Source: Madurella fahalii
Lineage: Eukaryota; Ascomycota; Sordariomycetes; Sordariales
NCBI GenBank assembly: GCA_029876055.1
Contig: CM056878.1
Coordinates: 3,348,001 to 3,412,000, forward strand
DNA length: 64,000 nt
Direction: 5' to 3'
How positions within the stretch are numbered: position 1 is the stretch's first letter; each line of letters begins with the position of its first letter. Below the pieces are notes generated by a model. It searched no databases. It saw nothing but the letters and a program-made list of their open reading frames with translations, and was not told the origin of the DNA. Below are positions 1-12,075 of this stretch, one piece after another. The position numbers were made by a program, and so were the translations under genes.

Positions 1-129
1 AGGCTGATGGATGAGGTGGGCCTGTCAACAAGGAGCGGTGCGGGCGGTGGGGGCGGCGGCGGTTCTCGAGATCATGGAAACAATTCCGAGCGGCAACGCC
101 CGACATCTCGCCAGACAACTCTCAACTCT

Positions 130-162
<33 letters not shown>

Positions 163-171
163 CAACAGCAG

Positions 172-212
<41 letters not shown>

Positions 213-804
213 GCAACATGCTCAACAGCAGCAGACCGGCCAGTACGGGAACAACAGCAACCCCCAGTATTACAGCCCGCTCAATGCTGCTGCGACTGCG
301 GCGAACTATGACATGGGTTTCGGCATTCCCCGGAGCGAAGGCGTCGACGCCGGCTTACCCCAGCAATTCCCACCTTTTGGCGCACAAGGCCCCATGTTCA
401 GCGCCTCCAATCCGCCCATGGGTCCGGCTGCCCTTCAACAAATGCAGTACCAGCAGAGCATGATGTCCCGGGGCGCGCCGCAGCTGAACAACTACTTCCC
501 TCCGATGCAGGCCGGGTACGGGGGGTTCCAGAGCCCGAGCCCGTCGCTCGAACAGTACCGCAGTCAGGCCCTTGCTAACGGCAGCCCGATCCAGCCGCCT
601 GCTCCGAGCATGCCGCCCGGGGGTCAGCCCCCGTTTGGCGCACCCGGGTTCAACATGAACATGGGCATGGGCGGTGGTGGCTTCGGCTACGGAGCTCCGG
701 GAGGAGGGATGCAGAACGCAGCGTACATGCAGGAGCAGGCCAATCCGAGGCGTGGACGTGTAGGTCGTAGCCCACAACCTGAGCGGCAGCAGCGGCGGCA
801 GTGA
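1..804 (+). CDS. C-terminal part of a glutamine-rich, low-complexity protein (5' truncated by window edge)
   Basis: The reading frame is open from the first base of the window, so this is the last exon (or part of it) of a gene that begins upstream; the first ATG at 7 is probably internal. The visible 267 residues are low complexity: a glycine run, then 29 uninterrupted glutamines (130-216, mixed CAG/CAA), His-Ala and four more Gln, followed by a Pro/Gly/Met/Gln/Asn-rich tail ending in an Arg-rich stretch. No catalytic domain is visible. The tail resembles, from memory only, the disordered C-termini of fungal Puf/Jsn1-type RNA-binding proteins; I cannot confirm this without the upstream sequence. 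The CAA interruptions argue that the Gln run is maintained as protein sequence and not only as a CAG microsatellite. Confidence 0.75.
130..216 (+). repeat. CAG/CAA trinucleotide tract encoding 29 Gln
   Basis: A run of 29 glutamine codons, with CAG predominating and CAA interspersed, lies inside the coding frame of the gene at the left edge. It also opens a spurious poly-leucine frame on the opposite strand. Confidence 0.95.
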
Positions 805-2991
805 GCATTGAGCAGAGAGAGGCTTACACGTTTTCTTTCTGTGATCGCAGAGATGAATGAAGATCGATGAACGGCCAGAACGGCTCGCCGAAATGTCAAG
901 ATGTCCGCGGGGCGGGGGACTGTGTAAAGACTAGACAGACGAGACGGCTCGCTGCCGATGGATAACGCATTACCTTACCTGCCTGCCTTAACTGGACTGG
1001 GTGGGCTTGGTGGGCTGGTTGTGGAGGGGAAGGAAGGAAGGGTTTGTTTAGGTTCGCTTCGATTTGACTTGGTTTTGGTTTGGTTCGGTTTGTTGCAGAG
1101 GACGGCCCGCCTTGACTTTAAAAGATGGACGGACGGTATACGCCTCTTTTGTGTTGTTTGCTACCGGGCCTTACGATCATGACTCTCGTCGTTCATTTAG
1201 AGGAAAGCACGAAGGGATGTTGACACGCCGGGCAGTGTGGTAGTTGTTACGGATATTTTCTTCTTCGTCTGGTCTTTATTTTGGAGTGACGGCTATAAGA
1301 GGGAAAGGGAAAAGGGGCCAGCCGGTCAGCGTGGGGATGGGGATGAGATGGGGATGGGGATGGGGAAGGGGAGGGGGATAGGGGGGTTCTCACAACCAAC
1401 CGCAACACATCACATGACAATACGCATAGCAAACAGTCGGGCACAGAAATATTGTTTTGTTTTTATTGGCATCTGTCTTCCATTCGTGGTGGGATTCCTG
1501 CTCGACGGTAAATGTCCTCTGTAAGACCCGGGAGAAACCAAATGGCCCCCTCTTTTCTCGGGGGTTGAGCGAATACAGAGAGCATGCTAGCCATCACTGT
1601 GTTTAAGTAGATAGAGATGTTACTCCGGCAGTAGCAGCGCTACACAATAGCAACAGAGCTCAGCTAGTGTGTGCATAGCCAATCCATGATTAACCGTACT
1701 GGACTGTCAAGCCACTGCTCGGCTGACGGGTGACCTTCTGCAATCCCGCACCTGGCTTGCCTTGATTCCCGTGGCTGAAAAAACTTGGGCTGGATACCTG
1801 CTCTTGGGTTGAGTGAGCGGTCCCGGCATGGGTGCCCTGTGGCGTCTCCTGTTTGTTTTGCACTGTCGTTTCCGATCTCTACTATCACTCTCCCAATTGC
1901 ATACTCATAAATTACCTGCAACTACAGGCCTCGCTAAAAGGACCTTGGCGTTTCCCAAGGAGCGAATGATTCATTCGACGCTCTTCTACGAGAAAAAAGC
2001 CAAACGCCTGGGCGGAACTCGACAGCAAACCTAGCGGTCTCCCTTGAGGAGCTCTGCTACGTCAAGTATCCATGAGTCCTTTCTGTGCGTCGACGTCGCA
2101 AGCCAGGAGCTCAAACATACGTTACGACTATAGAAATGCAGAGTCTGTTCCTATGCGGCCACGGCCGCACTGTGATGTGTCGCAGCCGTGTCTTGTGCTG
2201 GTAAATCCTGGTCGATATCCTTCCGCCTATGAGTGGGAGGCCACCTCCACCATGCTACCTACTCTTTCCTGAGGGACCAGCAGTCAACTGGGCCACTCCT
2301 TCGGGGGTAGGATTGCATCTCCCAGATCTCAATGACAAGGTATGCTAACCGGTTACCGCGCTCCCTAAGCTCCCCGGATGTGATCCACTAGAGGTGTGCA
2401 TTGGACGGCCAACCATGCACGAGAGCGGCCGCCGATTGTTCGGAGGACACTGCCTGGAGTGTCTTGTGCTATATCCCCAATCCAGATGGGCCGTCTAATC
2501 AGTTGACCCGCCCGAGGTCGAAGGCGTCGGACAAGAAATTGCCGAGGCCGGGAGCGAGTGATGACAATGTGCTAAGTCATGGCTCTGCCACGGCTTCCAA
2601 GCTGCGGCTATCCACAACTGATTCGTGATGTTTGACTTTGGGTAAGAAACTATCCTTCTTTACGAAGATCTAGAAATTCTTCGTATATGTGCGGAATTCG
2701 AAGTACAGCGAAATGTGTGTAAAGCCTTGGTTGCCGAGTTTCCAACGGGTCTGACTGAACGATGGGCAAAACCCTAACCCTCGTCCCTAGCATAACCATC
2801 AACCCACCTCGGCTTTGAACAAGCATCCAACTCCCCCAAGATACAAGCACCTACTGGTAGTCAACTCCTCCTTCTCCAAACAAAGCAGCCCTCAGCTTCC
2901 TCCTATCCTTTTTCTTCGTTTCTCTTCCACTATCAATACAACAACAACAACAACAACAGTAATAATAATAACAACACTAATAATAATAACT
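805..2991. other. Intergenic, 2.2 kb; no supported gene
   Basis: This holds the 3' flank of the Gln-rich gene and the 5' flank of the HTD2-type gene. I see short frames only, none with recognisable protein character. A GGGGAT-type low-complexity run is at about 1331-1375. A CT/CA-rich stretch with (ACA)n and (TAA)n at 2936-2991 immediately precedes the HTD2 start and looks like leader sequence. Confidence 0.6.
2769..2781 (+). promoter_or_regulatory. Telobox-like element (AAACCCTAACCCT)
   Basis: Two tandem CCCTAA-type units lie about 215 bp upstream of the HTD2-type start codon. The AAACCCTAA telobox is a known promoter element in plants, and CCCTAA-type elements occur in promoters of fungi. 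A role here is inference from position alone, and two units are too few to suggest an old chromosome end. Confidence 0.3.
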
Positions 2992-4317
2992 ATGCGCTCC
3001 TCACTCACCCGCCTCCGGCCACGTCCTTTTACAAATTCCAACCCCCATCTCCATCTCCTCCCTCACAGGTCGAAGTCGACAATCACCGCCTCCACCCCCA
3101 CCACCCCTACCACCAACACCTCCCCATTCCACCCCCCAACCTACCTCGCCGCCGCAGCCCGCAAATTCGCCTCCACCCCGGCCACCCTCACCCCCGACGT
3201 CCTCTCCCCCACCCCCTCCCGCCTGCTCACTCTCTCTCTAGCAGACTACTGCCCTGCGCTCTTCCCACCCCCGCCGTCCCACCAGAGCCATACCGATAAC
3301 AACCACCACCACCACCACCATCATCATCCTAATGGCAATAGCAATAGCAATGGCAATGGCGAGGCGGCGGTAGATGTCCTCCCGCAGGGCCATCACCTAG
3401 TCTACTTCCCGCCGCAGCTGGCGCCGTCGGAGCTGATGCCCGACGGGACGGACCCCGCGCATTCGCCGGGGGAACCGTTCGTGCGGCGCATGTGGGCGGG
3501 CGGAGAGGTGGTGTTTCGGGAGGGGTGGGAGAGGGCGTTGAGGGTGGACGGGAGGGCGGTGGGGTGCGTGGAGAGGGTTACGGACCGGCCGGTCTTCAAG
3601 GAGGGGAGGGCAGGCGGGGAGGGGAAGGTGTTTGTTGAGGTGACGAGGGGGTACGGGGTTCTGGGTGAGGGCGGCGGCGGTGGAAGGTTGAAGACCCCGG
3701 GGGAGGTGATTGAGGAGGTGAGGCGGTTGGTGTTTCTGAGGGAGCGGGACGGACGCCGGAGGCCCACTCGAGAGGGGGAGGGGAGAAGGGGCGTGAGAGG
3801 TAAGTGCTTGCAAGCGGCGGATTGGGATTGTTGCTGTTGCTGTTGTTGTTGCTGTTGCGGACGAGGCTTGGCTGACGGGTGAGGGAAAAAAAAAGTCCCC
3901 TACGCTCCTGAGTTTACCTACTCGCTCACGCCCGACGCGACCCTGCTCTTCCACTTCAGCGCCCTCACCTACAACGCCCACGCCATCCATCTCAACCCGG
4001 AGTATGCCCGCAATGTGGAAGGCTACAAGGGACTGCTTGTCCACGGGCCGCTGACGTTGGTACTGATGCTCGCGGCGCTCAGGGCTAGTCTGACGCAGCT
4101 GCAGACGGCTAGCGTGGTCGGAGAACCGCTGCGGACGCTCTACGTCAAGTCGATCCGCTACAGCAACCTTGCCCCGCTCTACGTGGATGAGGAGATGAAG
4201 GTGTGCCTGAGGAGAACTAGGCCGGATGGGGATGAACTTGGGTGGGATGTGTGGGTTGAGGGCCCCGAGGGCGGGCTTGCTGTTAAGGGTACGGCCACTA
4301 CGACGGGTTTTAGGTAG
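2992..4317 (+). CDS. htd2: Mitochondrial 3-hydroxyacyl-thioester dehydratase, HTD2-type (hotdog fold)
   Basis: Predicted 409 residues in two exons (2992-3799, 3896-4317). The start at 2992 opens an Arg/Ser/Thr/Pro-rich leader of the kind that targets mitochondria. The C-terminal hotdog half carries the hydratase signature: H289-F-S-A-L-T-Y-N-A-H-A-I-H301 is followed by EGYKGLLVHGPLT. HTD2 enzymes dehydrate 3-hydroxyacyl-ACP in type II mitochondrial fatty-acid synthesis, which feeds lipoate. The protein is longer than yeast Htd2 (about 280 residues) because of low-complexity inserts, including a His run near 3301-3330 and an Asn/Ser/Gly run. The 96-nt intron contains a (TTGCTG)-like repeat and a CTGAC branch site about 18 nt before the AAAG acceptor at 3895. 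An in-frame alternative acceptor 12 nt earlier would add four residues. Confidence 0.88.
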
Positions 4318-4681
4318 GGAAAGGGGGCCCGAATCGGAGCGTCGACGAGGGACTCGGGAGAGAATCCGGAGACACCATGGCTATGGCGGTTGTATGTCTC
4401 CCGACGGGCCGGAAGAATCATAAACCCGAGCTTTCATTGGTGGAACGCAGCTCAAATAATCGCTACCTTCTCGGAGCCAAGCTCAGCCTGAAGGTCTAGG
4501 GTATCGCACAGTATCCAGCAAACGCCGACCGGCCGGCCGTCCCGCAGCCTTCCCAGACACACTAAACGTACAATCACGGAGATGTTATAACCATCCTTTT
4601 CCCGTATAACCCTACTAACCAGACCCCCAGCAACTCCGACCTAACCCGTCCAGGAAGTGTGAGAGAAAAGACAAGAGAACA
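4318..4681. other. Convergent 3' flanks, 364 bp
   Basis: This is shared 3' flanking sequence between the HTD2-type gene (+) and the LRR gene (-). Nothing else is recognised in it. Confidence 0.6.
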
Positions 4682-7600
4682 TTAAACCGTGAAACCCGCC
4701 CCCCTCAACTCCCCCATCACCTCCCGCAGCAACCCATCCTCCTCATCCTCGAACCTCAGCGGCCCCTTCTCATCATCCCTCTCAAGAGGCGTCGCGACCT
4801 CTGAGAGCGGATACAGCGTCTCGGTCGGGCTTTCCATCCAGCCGCCGCCGCCTGCATAATTATGTCCGTCTCCCGTCTGCTGCAGGTGCACTACCGCCTG
4901 GTGATAATATGGCGTCCCAAAAGGGGCGTCTGGGCCCGAAGGAAGGACGGGAGGGATTTCGTCGTAATTCTCGAAGCGGATGTCGAAGAACGGGGTCCAG
5001 CCTTTTTCGTATGGTTGCGGTTGTACGTTCACGTCTGAGGAAGTGCTGTCGGTGCTGTGATGGTGAGGGTGGTGGTCATGGTGCTGTAGCCGCGCTGAGA
5101 GCGTCTCGTCTAGGTAGAGAGACTGTCCAGAAGCGGCTTCGAGTCGAGCACGGTTCTCTCGGAGGTGGGCGTCGAGCGCGGCGAATTGGGCGTCCAGCAC
5201 CCCGCGCAGGAGGGATTCTTCTTCTTTGGGGAGGTCGCGGCTCGTGGGGTTGCTCGAGTCGGCAGAACGAGTACCTGCTGCTGCTGCTACTGCTGATGCG
5301 GCAGCGCGGGTAGGCAGGGTTGTTGCTTTTGTTGATGATAATGATGACGATGACGGCGACCGCTCTAAACCGCGCAGGATGTTTTGCCAGATTGCTTCGC
5401 GCTCGTCTGGCGGCAAGGGAAATTCGATGATGGATCTGTTGGTCTTGAGGCTGTTGACTAGAAAGCGCAAGCTGGTGAGATTGAAGTTGTTACCACGGCA
5501 GTCGACCATCATCAATGTGCTATTGCATGCAAGCACACGGCCGAGCATGCCTGCGTCCTCGTGTAGGTTCTGGTTTCGCATTCGGAGGTGCGTCATGGTC
5601 TTGTTGTTTGCTAGTCCGCTCAGCGAGCGGCCGAACCCCTTGGCCAGTTGGCTGTCATCGAGCTTGCCGCAGAATCCTGAGAGATCCAGAGATTGGACGG
5701 ACGTGTTGCGGGCGAAGAAATCATGGAGTGTCGTGACAAGCTCTTGGCTACAGAGCCCGTGAGACGGAGGGGACGGCGCGGTGCCTGCCAGACTGAGCAT
5801 GGAGAGATGCTTCGTCTCTGTCAGCGCTCTGATGAGAGACAAGTAGTTGCTTTCGTCTTTGAATTCCACCATTTCGATGTGCAGGCCGGCGGGGCCCTTA
5901 TGCTGGCGGATGGCGTCCGCTAGATGCTCTATGCCGTCTTCAATTGGGTTACCGCTTAAGCAGAGATGCATGCCGCGATTTTCGCCGACTGCGTCGAAGA
6001 GTTTTGCGGCTTGGGTGCCGGTGATGCCACACCGGTTGAGAAGTAGCTTGTGAAACCTCGGAGACTCTCCCTGATCAGCCACCCAGCTTCTATACTTAAG
6101 GAATTGCTCCAAATCCAGCAGAGTCGCGTTGTCGACCTAACAACCTATTAGTGACTAGAAACCCAAGGCGTGAACACGGTACGAACTTTGTAGCCGGATA
6201 TGTCGAGCCCTTCGAGCATCTGCATGGCCTCAAGAGCGGCAAAGGGGAGAAGTGGGCCATTGATACAGTCGTCTGCTTGAATACTGCCACTGAGGTCCAG
6301 CTCCCGGATTTCCGTGAGATGCTGGAGCATTCGGGGCAAGGCATGAGCGGGAAGACGTCCAGGGTTACCGGATATGGATAGAAACCGCAAAGAGCTAGGC
6401 ACGCTCAAGAGGGGTGACACTATTACATTTCGTAAACTAGTGTCGTCCAGACCGCAATAAGAAACATCCAGAGCCTGGATAGCGCCCGTCTTCATGGTCT
6501 CCGCTGCAAAGGGTTGAGGTTAGCGTGAGCCAGAAGAAGCACTAGGACTGGTCCTTACCAAGGTTCTCGGTGTCGAGCTCGGATAGCGGATTGCCAGCGA
6601 GGATCAATCGGTTACACTTGGTGATGCCGGACCTCAACAGGTTGAGAATCGGAGTTAGAAACTGTAGGCTGTAGGCGCAATCCCCGTGCTGTGCCAGCCG
6701 GGACGGAAGCACCCTGCTGCAATTCGTAAAGTCGATCTGCCGGATAGTCTCGGAGCAGAAGGCTAGGGCGTGAAACTCCTGGTGGAGCAGGGGGCTGGCC
6801 CGTAATGTCTCGATCTCTTCGGGACCGAGGGCAATGCCTAAGGGACATCAGCATCGACGGTATGACAAGATGCAGACGTGAGCTTACAAGTACGGCTCAG
6901 ATACGCAATATTAACCCTGCTGAAGGCATTGTCCTCGAGCCCGTACAGCACCGACAGGTCCACATCACTGAAGGACAGCGCGTTAAAGTAGTCGTTGTAT
7001 CGCAGCGCTCGCAAGACGGCCAGGATCTGCAGTGGCGAGTACGGGCCTTGCTTTGCGGGCAACAGCCGAAACTCGGGAGCAAAGCGCGTTTTCCAGTTGA
7101 TATCCCATTCCACAGGTTCACATTGATACGCTGCCAGGTAAGCATCGAGGGTCCTCTTGACACTTCCAAAGTCTTCCTTGGGCACAAGATACTGAGTCTC
7201 TTTGAGCCCAGGGACGCGGAAGATCTCCATTGTTTGCCATAACTGCGGCCAAGCAGGCTTGAGAAAGCGATCGGCCATGCCAAAGGCGCGGATGATTTGG
7301 CGGAAGTAGCGGCTCGCGAGCTCGAGTGTGACGGGTGGTTGTAAGGGGTTACTGAGATGGTCAGTCTGGGCGGGTCTAAATAGTCGGCGAGCAGCCTCTT
7401 ACCGGAAGGTGATATTGAACCGCTCCTCGTGAAGTATCCACTCCCCCTTAAGGTTCTCGAGGGTGACTAGCCAGTACGTCTTATGCTGGCTAACCGGCTC
7501 GCCGCTCTTTCCTTTTTGTATCTCGACAAGATGACATGCATATGTCCCTATCACGAGGTAAAACGCAGAGGACTCCTGGGCTTTCTTGGTGGCATCCTCG

Positions 7601-8544
7601 AGCTTGTGTATGCATCCCCTCCTTGTGTTCCCGCGCGGCACGACGGGGAAGATCTCGGGCTTGCGGTGGTGGAACCTCGGTTCCTCGGCTTCATGTATTT
7701 TGTTCAGCATGCCCTCGACATCTTGACACGGGCGAACAGAACCATTCTCTTCCTGCTGGCTGGCCCGCATAGCCCGGAGGACATCATGCATCTGCTCATT
7801 TCTTCGGGAGGGATGGTGGAAGAAGAAGTCGGAGCGGCAGAATGATTGGCTGGTCATTGGGTTCTTCCACCAGACTTCTAGTCCGAACCACGGTTTGGTG
7901 CTTTCTGCCGTAAACACCGACACAATCGCAGTGATTGGGATTACGAGCAACGGCTCGGGCGTGGAGTTGTTTTCGTGCTTGCCATCCTCGGTTGCATGCT
8001 TCTTTAATAGAGGGAGCGGATCGGAGGGGCTCTTCACCTTGATTAAGTAGTCTCTCGTCGTTACCAGGTAGATGGTCTTTGTCTTGGACCGATGAGTCTC
8101 GGATTCGAGTGGGACAGCTCCCTCAATCTTCTGCGACCTCCAATCGATAGATAAGGAAGGCGTAGTACTGATCACGCCCAGGCTGTCGGTGGTCGACAGC
8201 GAGAGACGGCGATCTGACACAACTGAGCCCCGGCGGCTGGGGAGTTCGAACTGAGACGAGGACAGTGGCCTCGATTTGGATAGCTTCCGCGCATGGCTGC
8301 GGAAGCTGCTACCGCTCTCTGGGGTAGAATCCCGCTCCTTACTGCTGAAAGACCGACGCCATGCCCGACCCTTAATGGAGCTAAGCGAGAAGGTCCTATG
8401 GTCGCCATCGAAGCTTGTCGGCGAGCTAGGGGCTGTGGTTGCGGGACTCGAAGTGTCGGACGTGTCGGATTCGACCAATACCATGGGTACCGAAGCCGCC
8501 CGTTTCTTGACCTCAAGGTCTCGGCCAGCCATCATCTTGGACAT
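4682..8544 (-). CDS. Large leucine-rich-repeat (RNI-like) protein with N-terminal PH-like region; 5' end unresolved
   Basis: Five exons join cleanly (8544-7403, 7351-6888, 6837-6559, 6503-6187, 6136-4682), giving 1218 residues from the first in-frame ATG at 8544. The frame stays open upstream for more than 200 nt without an ATG until a TAA, and that extension looks coding-like (Ser/Pro/Arg-rich). A 5' exon spliced in near 8690-8760 is therefore likely. Visible parts are a Ser-rich disordered N-terminus, a beta-rich PH-like region (about residues 150-350, with KTIYLVTTRDYLIKV and WFGLEVWW), then LRRs of the LxxLxLxxN type (for example LRFLSISGNPG, IRELDLSGS, MHLCLSGNPI) over about 560-960, and an acidic, His-rich C-terminus. 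The PH-like plus LRR order recalls CARMIL-type actin regulators and an uncharacterised conserved fungal LRR family. Molecular function is unproven. Confidence 0.85.
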
Positions 8545-11500
8545 AATACCATGCGCCGTCGTGTTCGAAGAGCGTCGGGGGCGCGCGTCTATGGACTTGG
8601 GTCGCAGGGTCAGGAGAGGCCCTGCTGGGATATTCGGTGTGCTGGAGCCAGCAAACGAACGTCGAGGGGCGAGAACGATGGGCAATGAATGTTGTTGGGC
8701 TTGGTGCCGGGCGTTTGAGTGGGACTGACGGCGTTTTGGGTTTGGGGACGGGAGTCTGCGCCGGGCAGTTGGTGCGGTTTTGTGTTAGAGGTTCGGATGA
8801 TCAAGCCGACGGCCTCGGGAGGTCATCAAGGTTGTCAACAACGGCACGATCACACGAGGCGCAGCCGGATTTTCCGCCGTTGGATCCGTTGACAGACCGA
8901 TGCATCAATCGAGTCCGGGACAACACATGCAACGTCGCCGGCCGGATGCAATACCCGAGGGGACACGGTAACGCAGCAACAGCAAAAGTCAAACAGACTA
9001 TTTCGATCCAAAGTATTCAATTCAGAGGAAGAGCACAAGACGATATCGACCATTGGCATGTTCATGACCGCAGGGGCAGGCAAGTGATAGCGGGGCCGTT
9101 TCCCGCTTCTGGCCAGCCTCTGGCGTCGTGTCCGGCTTTGTTTCCCATCGATCCTGTTGTCTGTCGATGCAAGATGATGTTATCAGGCCGGGTCTTGGTG
9201 GCCTGTCGTCCAATGGCATTGGCCGCGGCCGGCGGGCGACCAGGGGCTGCGCTGCCAAATGCGCCCAGTGGGACGCAAGTGGGGACGCACCAGTCCATGA
9301 ACCGGACGATGCTTCGGCGATCAGCGAAGCCCCGGGAGACGTGTCGAATCCATGAACGCTCTCAACCCCGCCAGAGAACCGAGCTGAGCTTCATATGATG
9401 GGTTCCATCAAGTCGTGGAACACAGGCGGAGTCTTGGCCCGGTCTGGAACCACGAGTCTTCACGGCGGGTTTGCCTTCGCACCGCATAGCTCGCTGGATG
9501 TTTACGCGTACTCATGCCCAGCAGCACAATCTTGTGCTGAGAGAGAAACGGGGCGGACCTGAAAATCAAAACGATAAGGCAGCGACCGTGCACGCCGATT
9601 TACGGCAGCCGTGCTAGCGCCTGTAGGCTGCCGGGGCGAAAAGGGGCTCAGAATCAAAATTTGGTGATCCGAATAATCATGGAACTTTGCTCCATACTCC
9701 GTCGAAGACTTGAAGGGTCACGTCAGTCTGATGTGGGATTCGCAAGACCGGCACTGCCAGCGGGGTGATGCAGAGCCACACTATCGGTACCCCACATGTT
9801 GTGGCGCTAGCTACCATTGGGGCTTGACCTGCGCACCCCGAAGCGGGAGTGGCGTTCAGGATGACATCCCCGGAAGCAACTTGTTTGTCTCACGCTAAAT
9901 CAAGAACGGTCGGCGCTCTGCTGCTGCAGCTGGCAGTTCTGCAGGGTTGTCGAAAAAAGAGGGAATTTGTGTTTCTCACCGTACACGCACATATTTGAAC
10001 AAAGAGGCGCATGCTCCGTAGCCGCCCGGTTCCCTGGCGGGACCAGAAGCCCCCCTATAAAATCCACTTTTGCCATCCTCCGCCGCTGAGATTGCGGCCC
10101 AGCACTCCAGCTCTTGCTTCTGGGGAAAGGGAGGACCCGACAACAAAGGGTCAGCACAGCGACCAACGGCGGAGACCTCGTCCGCGGGGCCAACCCAACA
10201 TAGTGTGCATATGTGTTATACAGTACCAACATCAGACCGCTGATGGGGGTTCTGCCAATTCGGGCATGGGGGACTTGGGTGGGACAACTGCAGTGCCTCC
10301 ACAGGGCTGCATTTCAATACGAAATTTCCATGCAGATGCTGATCTCTCGAATGACACACAACCCGGTTCTTCTTGCCAGAACCTCACGAGCTCCAAGGCA
10401 GTCTGAGCCGATCAACCAGGTCACGAATTTCGGAACGGTCAAAAAGTCAGTCCATGTTGCTGCGCCGGCGAACCGCTCCTCGGTCGATGACTTCATTTAC
10501 CGATCACGGGCACTGGTCAATGCGCTCAATGTAGTAGCGGCTGTTAGTACACTCCCGGTAAGCCGGCACTTTGACTAACAGATGTGAACTTGATACTCCC
10601 TGTCAACCGTGGTCGATGAAACAACTCCCGTTTCATAGCCAAAATTTAGTCCGCATGCTCAATGGCAGAGTCCCGCTTGTGACACCCATCTTCATGGTCA
10701 TTAGCCCCGCTTTCTTGTTTCCATCCTTCGAGATTGTTTGTCCTACAGTGCAGGGAGCATCGCCGACTTCGCGGCGCGCCGTAAAAGCCGCTTCGTTCTA
10801 TCCTTGTCAGCTGGGCCAAACCCAGGGTGAGCCAATGTCAAGGGTTGACGATTACTCTGTGATCCTAGCAAGAGTCATTGCCGGGCACCTACGGCACTGT
10901 AAGATATCAGAGGCACAAAGAAGCGCATTGGGAAAGGCGCATTTTTAGGGATGGCTTTGGGCTCTTTGTGACGTTGGTACCAAACGGTGGGGCAATTGGG
11001 GGGGGGTTGAGGATGGGGTGGTGGGCAATACGAAAGCAACAGAGGGTTTCTGTGTAGCACGTGTTGGTTCGAAAGCTGGTGCCTCGTGTGGCACTTGTCT
11101 CGCCCGAGACGACCGAATTCGAGCGGTAGGAGTCCGGCGTCGCATGCCATGTATCGAGTTGGCGCCGTCGCCCCGGAGAATTTTGAGAATTCAAGTCCAA
11201 ATCACCTATCGCAGGTGCGCCGGTGCCCGATTTACTCCAACCCTGGACTCCTTGCCATTTTGGAATTTGGATGCTATCCTTGAAGAAGCGCCTAGCCTGG
11301 CCCGTGCTTGTTTCATATCAGGGGGCATCCTCAAGCGATTGGCGAAGCCGGTGAGTTCTGTGGGTGGTCCTTTACGGCCTGTCCAATCCGTCGCCTGCAC
11401 ACCCCCTCTCTGCTCGCCGATAACACGCGCTGCACCTCCCGCAGTCGGTCAGCACCCAGCGAAGCCCGCCGTTGCCCCCGAACCCATCAGCCTGAATTGG

Positions 11501-12075
11501 CGCATGTGGGACGCAAATCGCTCCCCTGGGCCGCCCCACTCCATCTTTCCGCCGATCCCTGAAGGAGAGTTGAAGCGTCCCAGCACAAACTTGGGTTTCC
11601 CTTCGCTCGGCGGATTTGAAATGCGGACGCCTCAACACCACCTCATCTGACGGGCCGGCACTGTCCCATCCAGAATTTCTATTTTGTTTCTGTTTCGCGT
11701 TTTGTCTTCATATCTTTTTTTTACAACGACCTCTCCCAGCGGGAGACCATAGACCCCCCTCCCGTCTGTCTCGGGATTAGGAACACTAAAGAGGAATCCT
11801 TCTCGTCAGACGAAGCAGGCGTTCCGCTGCCTCGCGCGGCGATTCGAACCATCGCACCGCGACCCATCCTTGTTGCTCATTTTCGTAACAGACGGCCGAG
11901 AGCTAGCGCATCTCTCTGCAAGGGCGATTAAGCTCCCGGCCCTCGTTCGCCACGGCCAATTCTAGACGACTCACACCACGAGCTCCGCAGTCGCCGATTT
12001 CCGCGCTACGGGAGAACATCCGGAGCTCAACCTACTCTCTTGCGTATTCCATTGTGGGTTTGATAGCCAGTTGCC
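8545..12075. other. Long divergent intergenic region and MAPKKK leader, 3.5 kb
   Basis: This separates the LRR gene (-) from the MAPKKK gene (+). It may include a missing first exon of the LRR gene near 8690-8990. No frame looks like a conserved protein. From about 11641 to 12075 the sequence has no ATG at all and begins with T-rich and CT-rich tracts (11670-11730), consistent with a transcription start and a long 5' leader of the kinase mRNA. Confidence 0.55.

Noticed and set aside
25..225. Poly-leucine frame on the minus strand
   Set aside because: It is the reverse complement of the CAG/CAA tract in the real gene.
1002..1018. 17-bp sequence TGGGCTTGGTGGGCTGG repeated at 56508-56524
   Set aside because: Low-complexity G/T-rich sequence; a chance match of this size in 64 kb is not rare, and flanks do not extend the similarity.
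2769..2781. Interstitial telomere
   Set aside because: Only two CCCTAA-like units; better read as a promoter telobox.
8637..9398. 253-codon frame on the + strand
   Set aside because: No domain or compositional signature, and it overlaps the 5' end of the LRR gene in antisense.
11018..11650. 210-codon frame upstream of the MAPKKK
   Set aside because: It looks like translated promoter sequence: no motif, no splice partner and an irregular residue mix.
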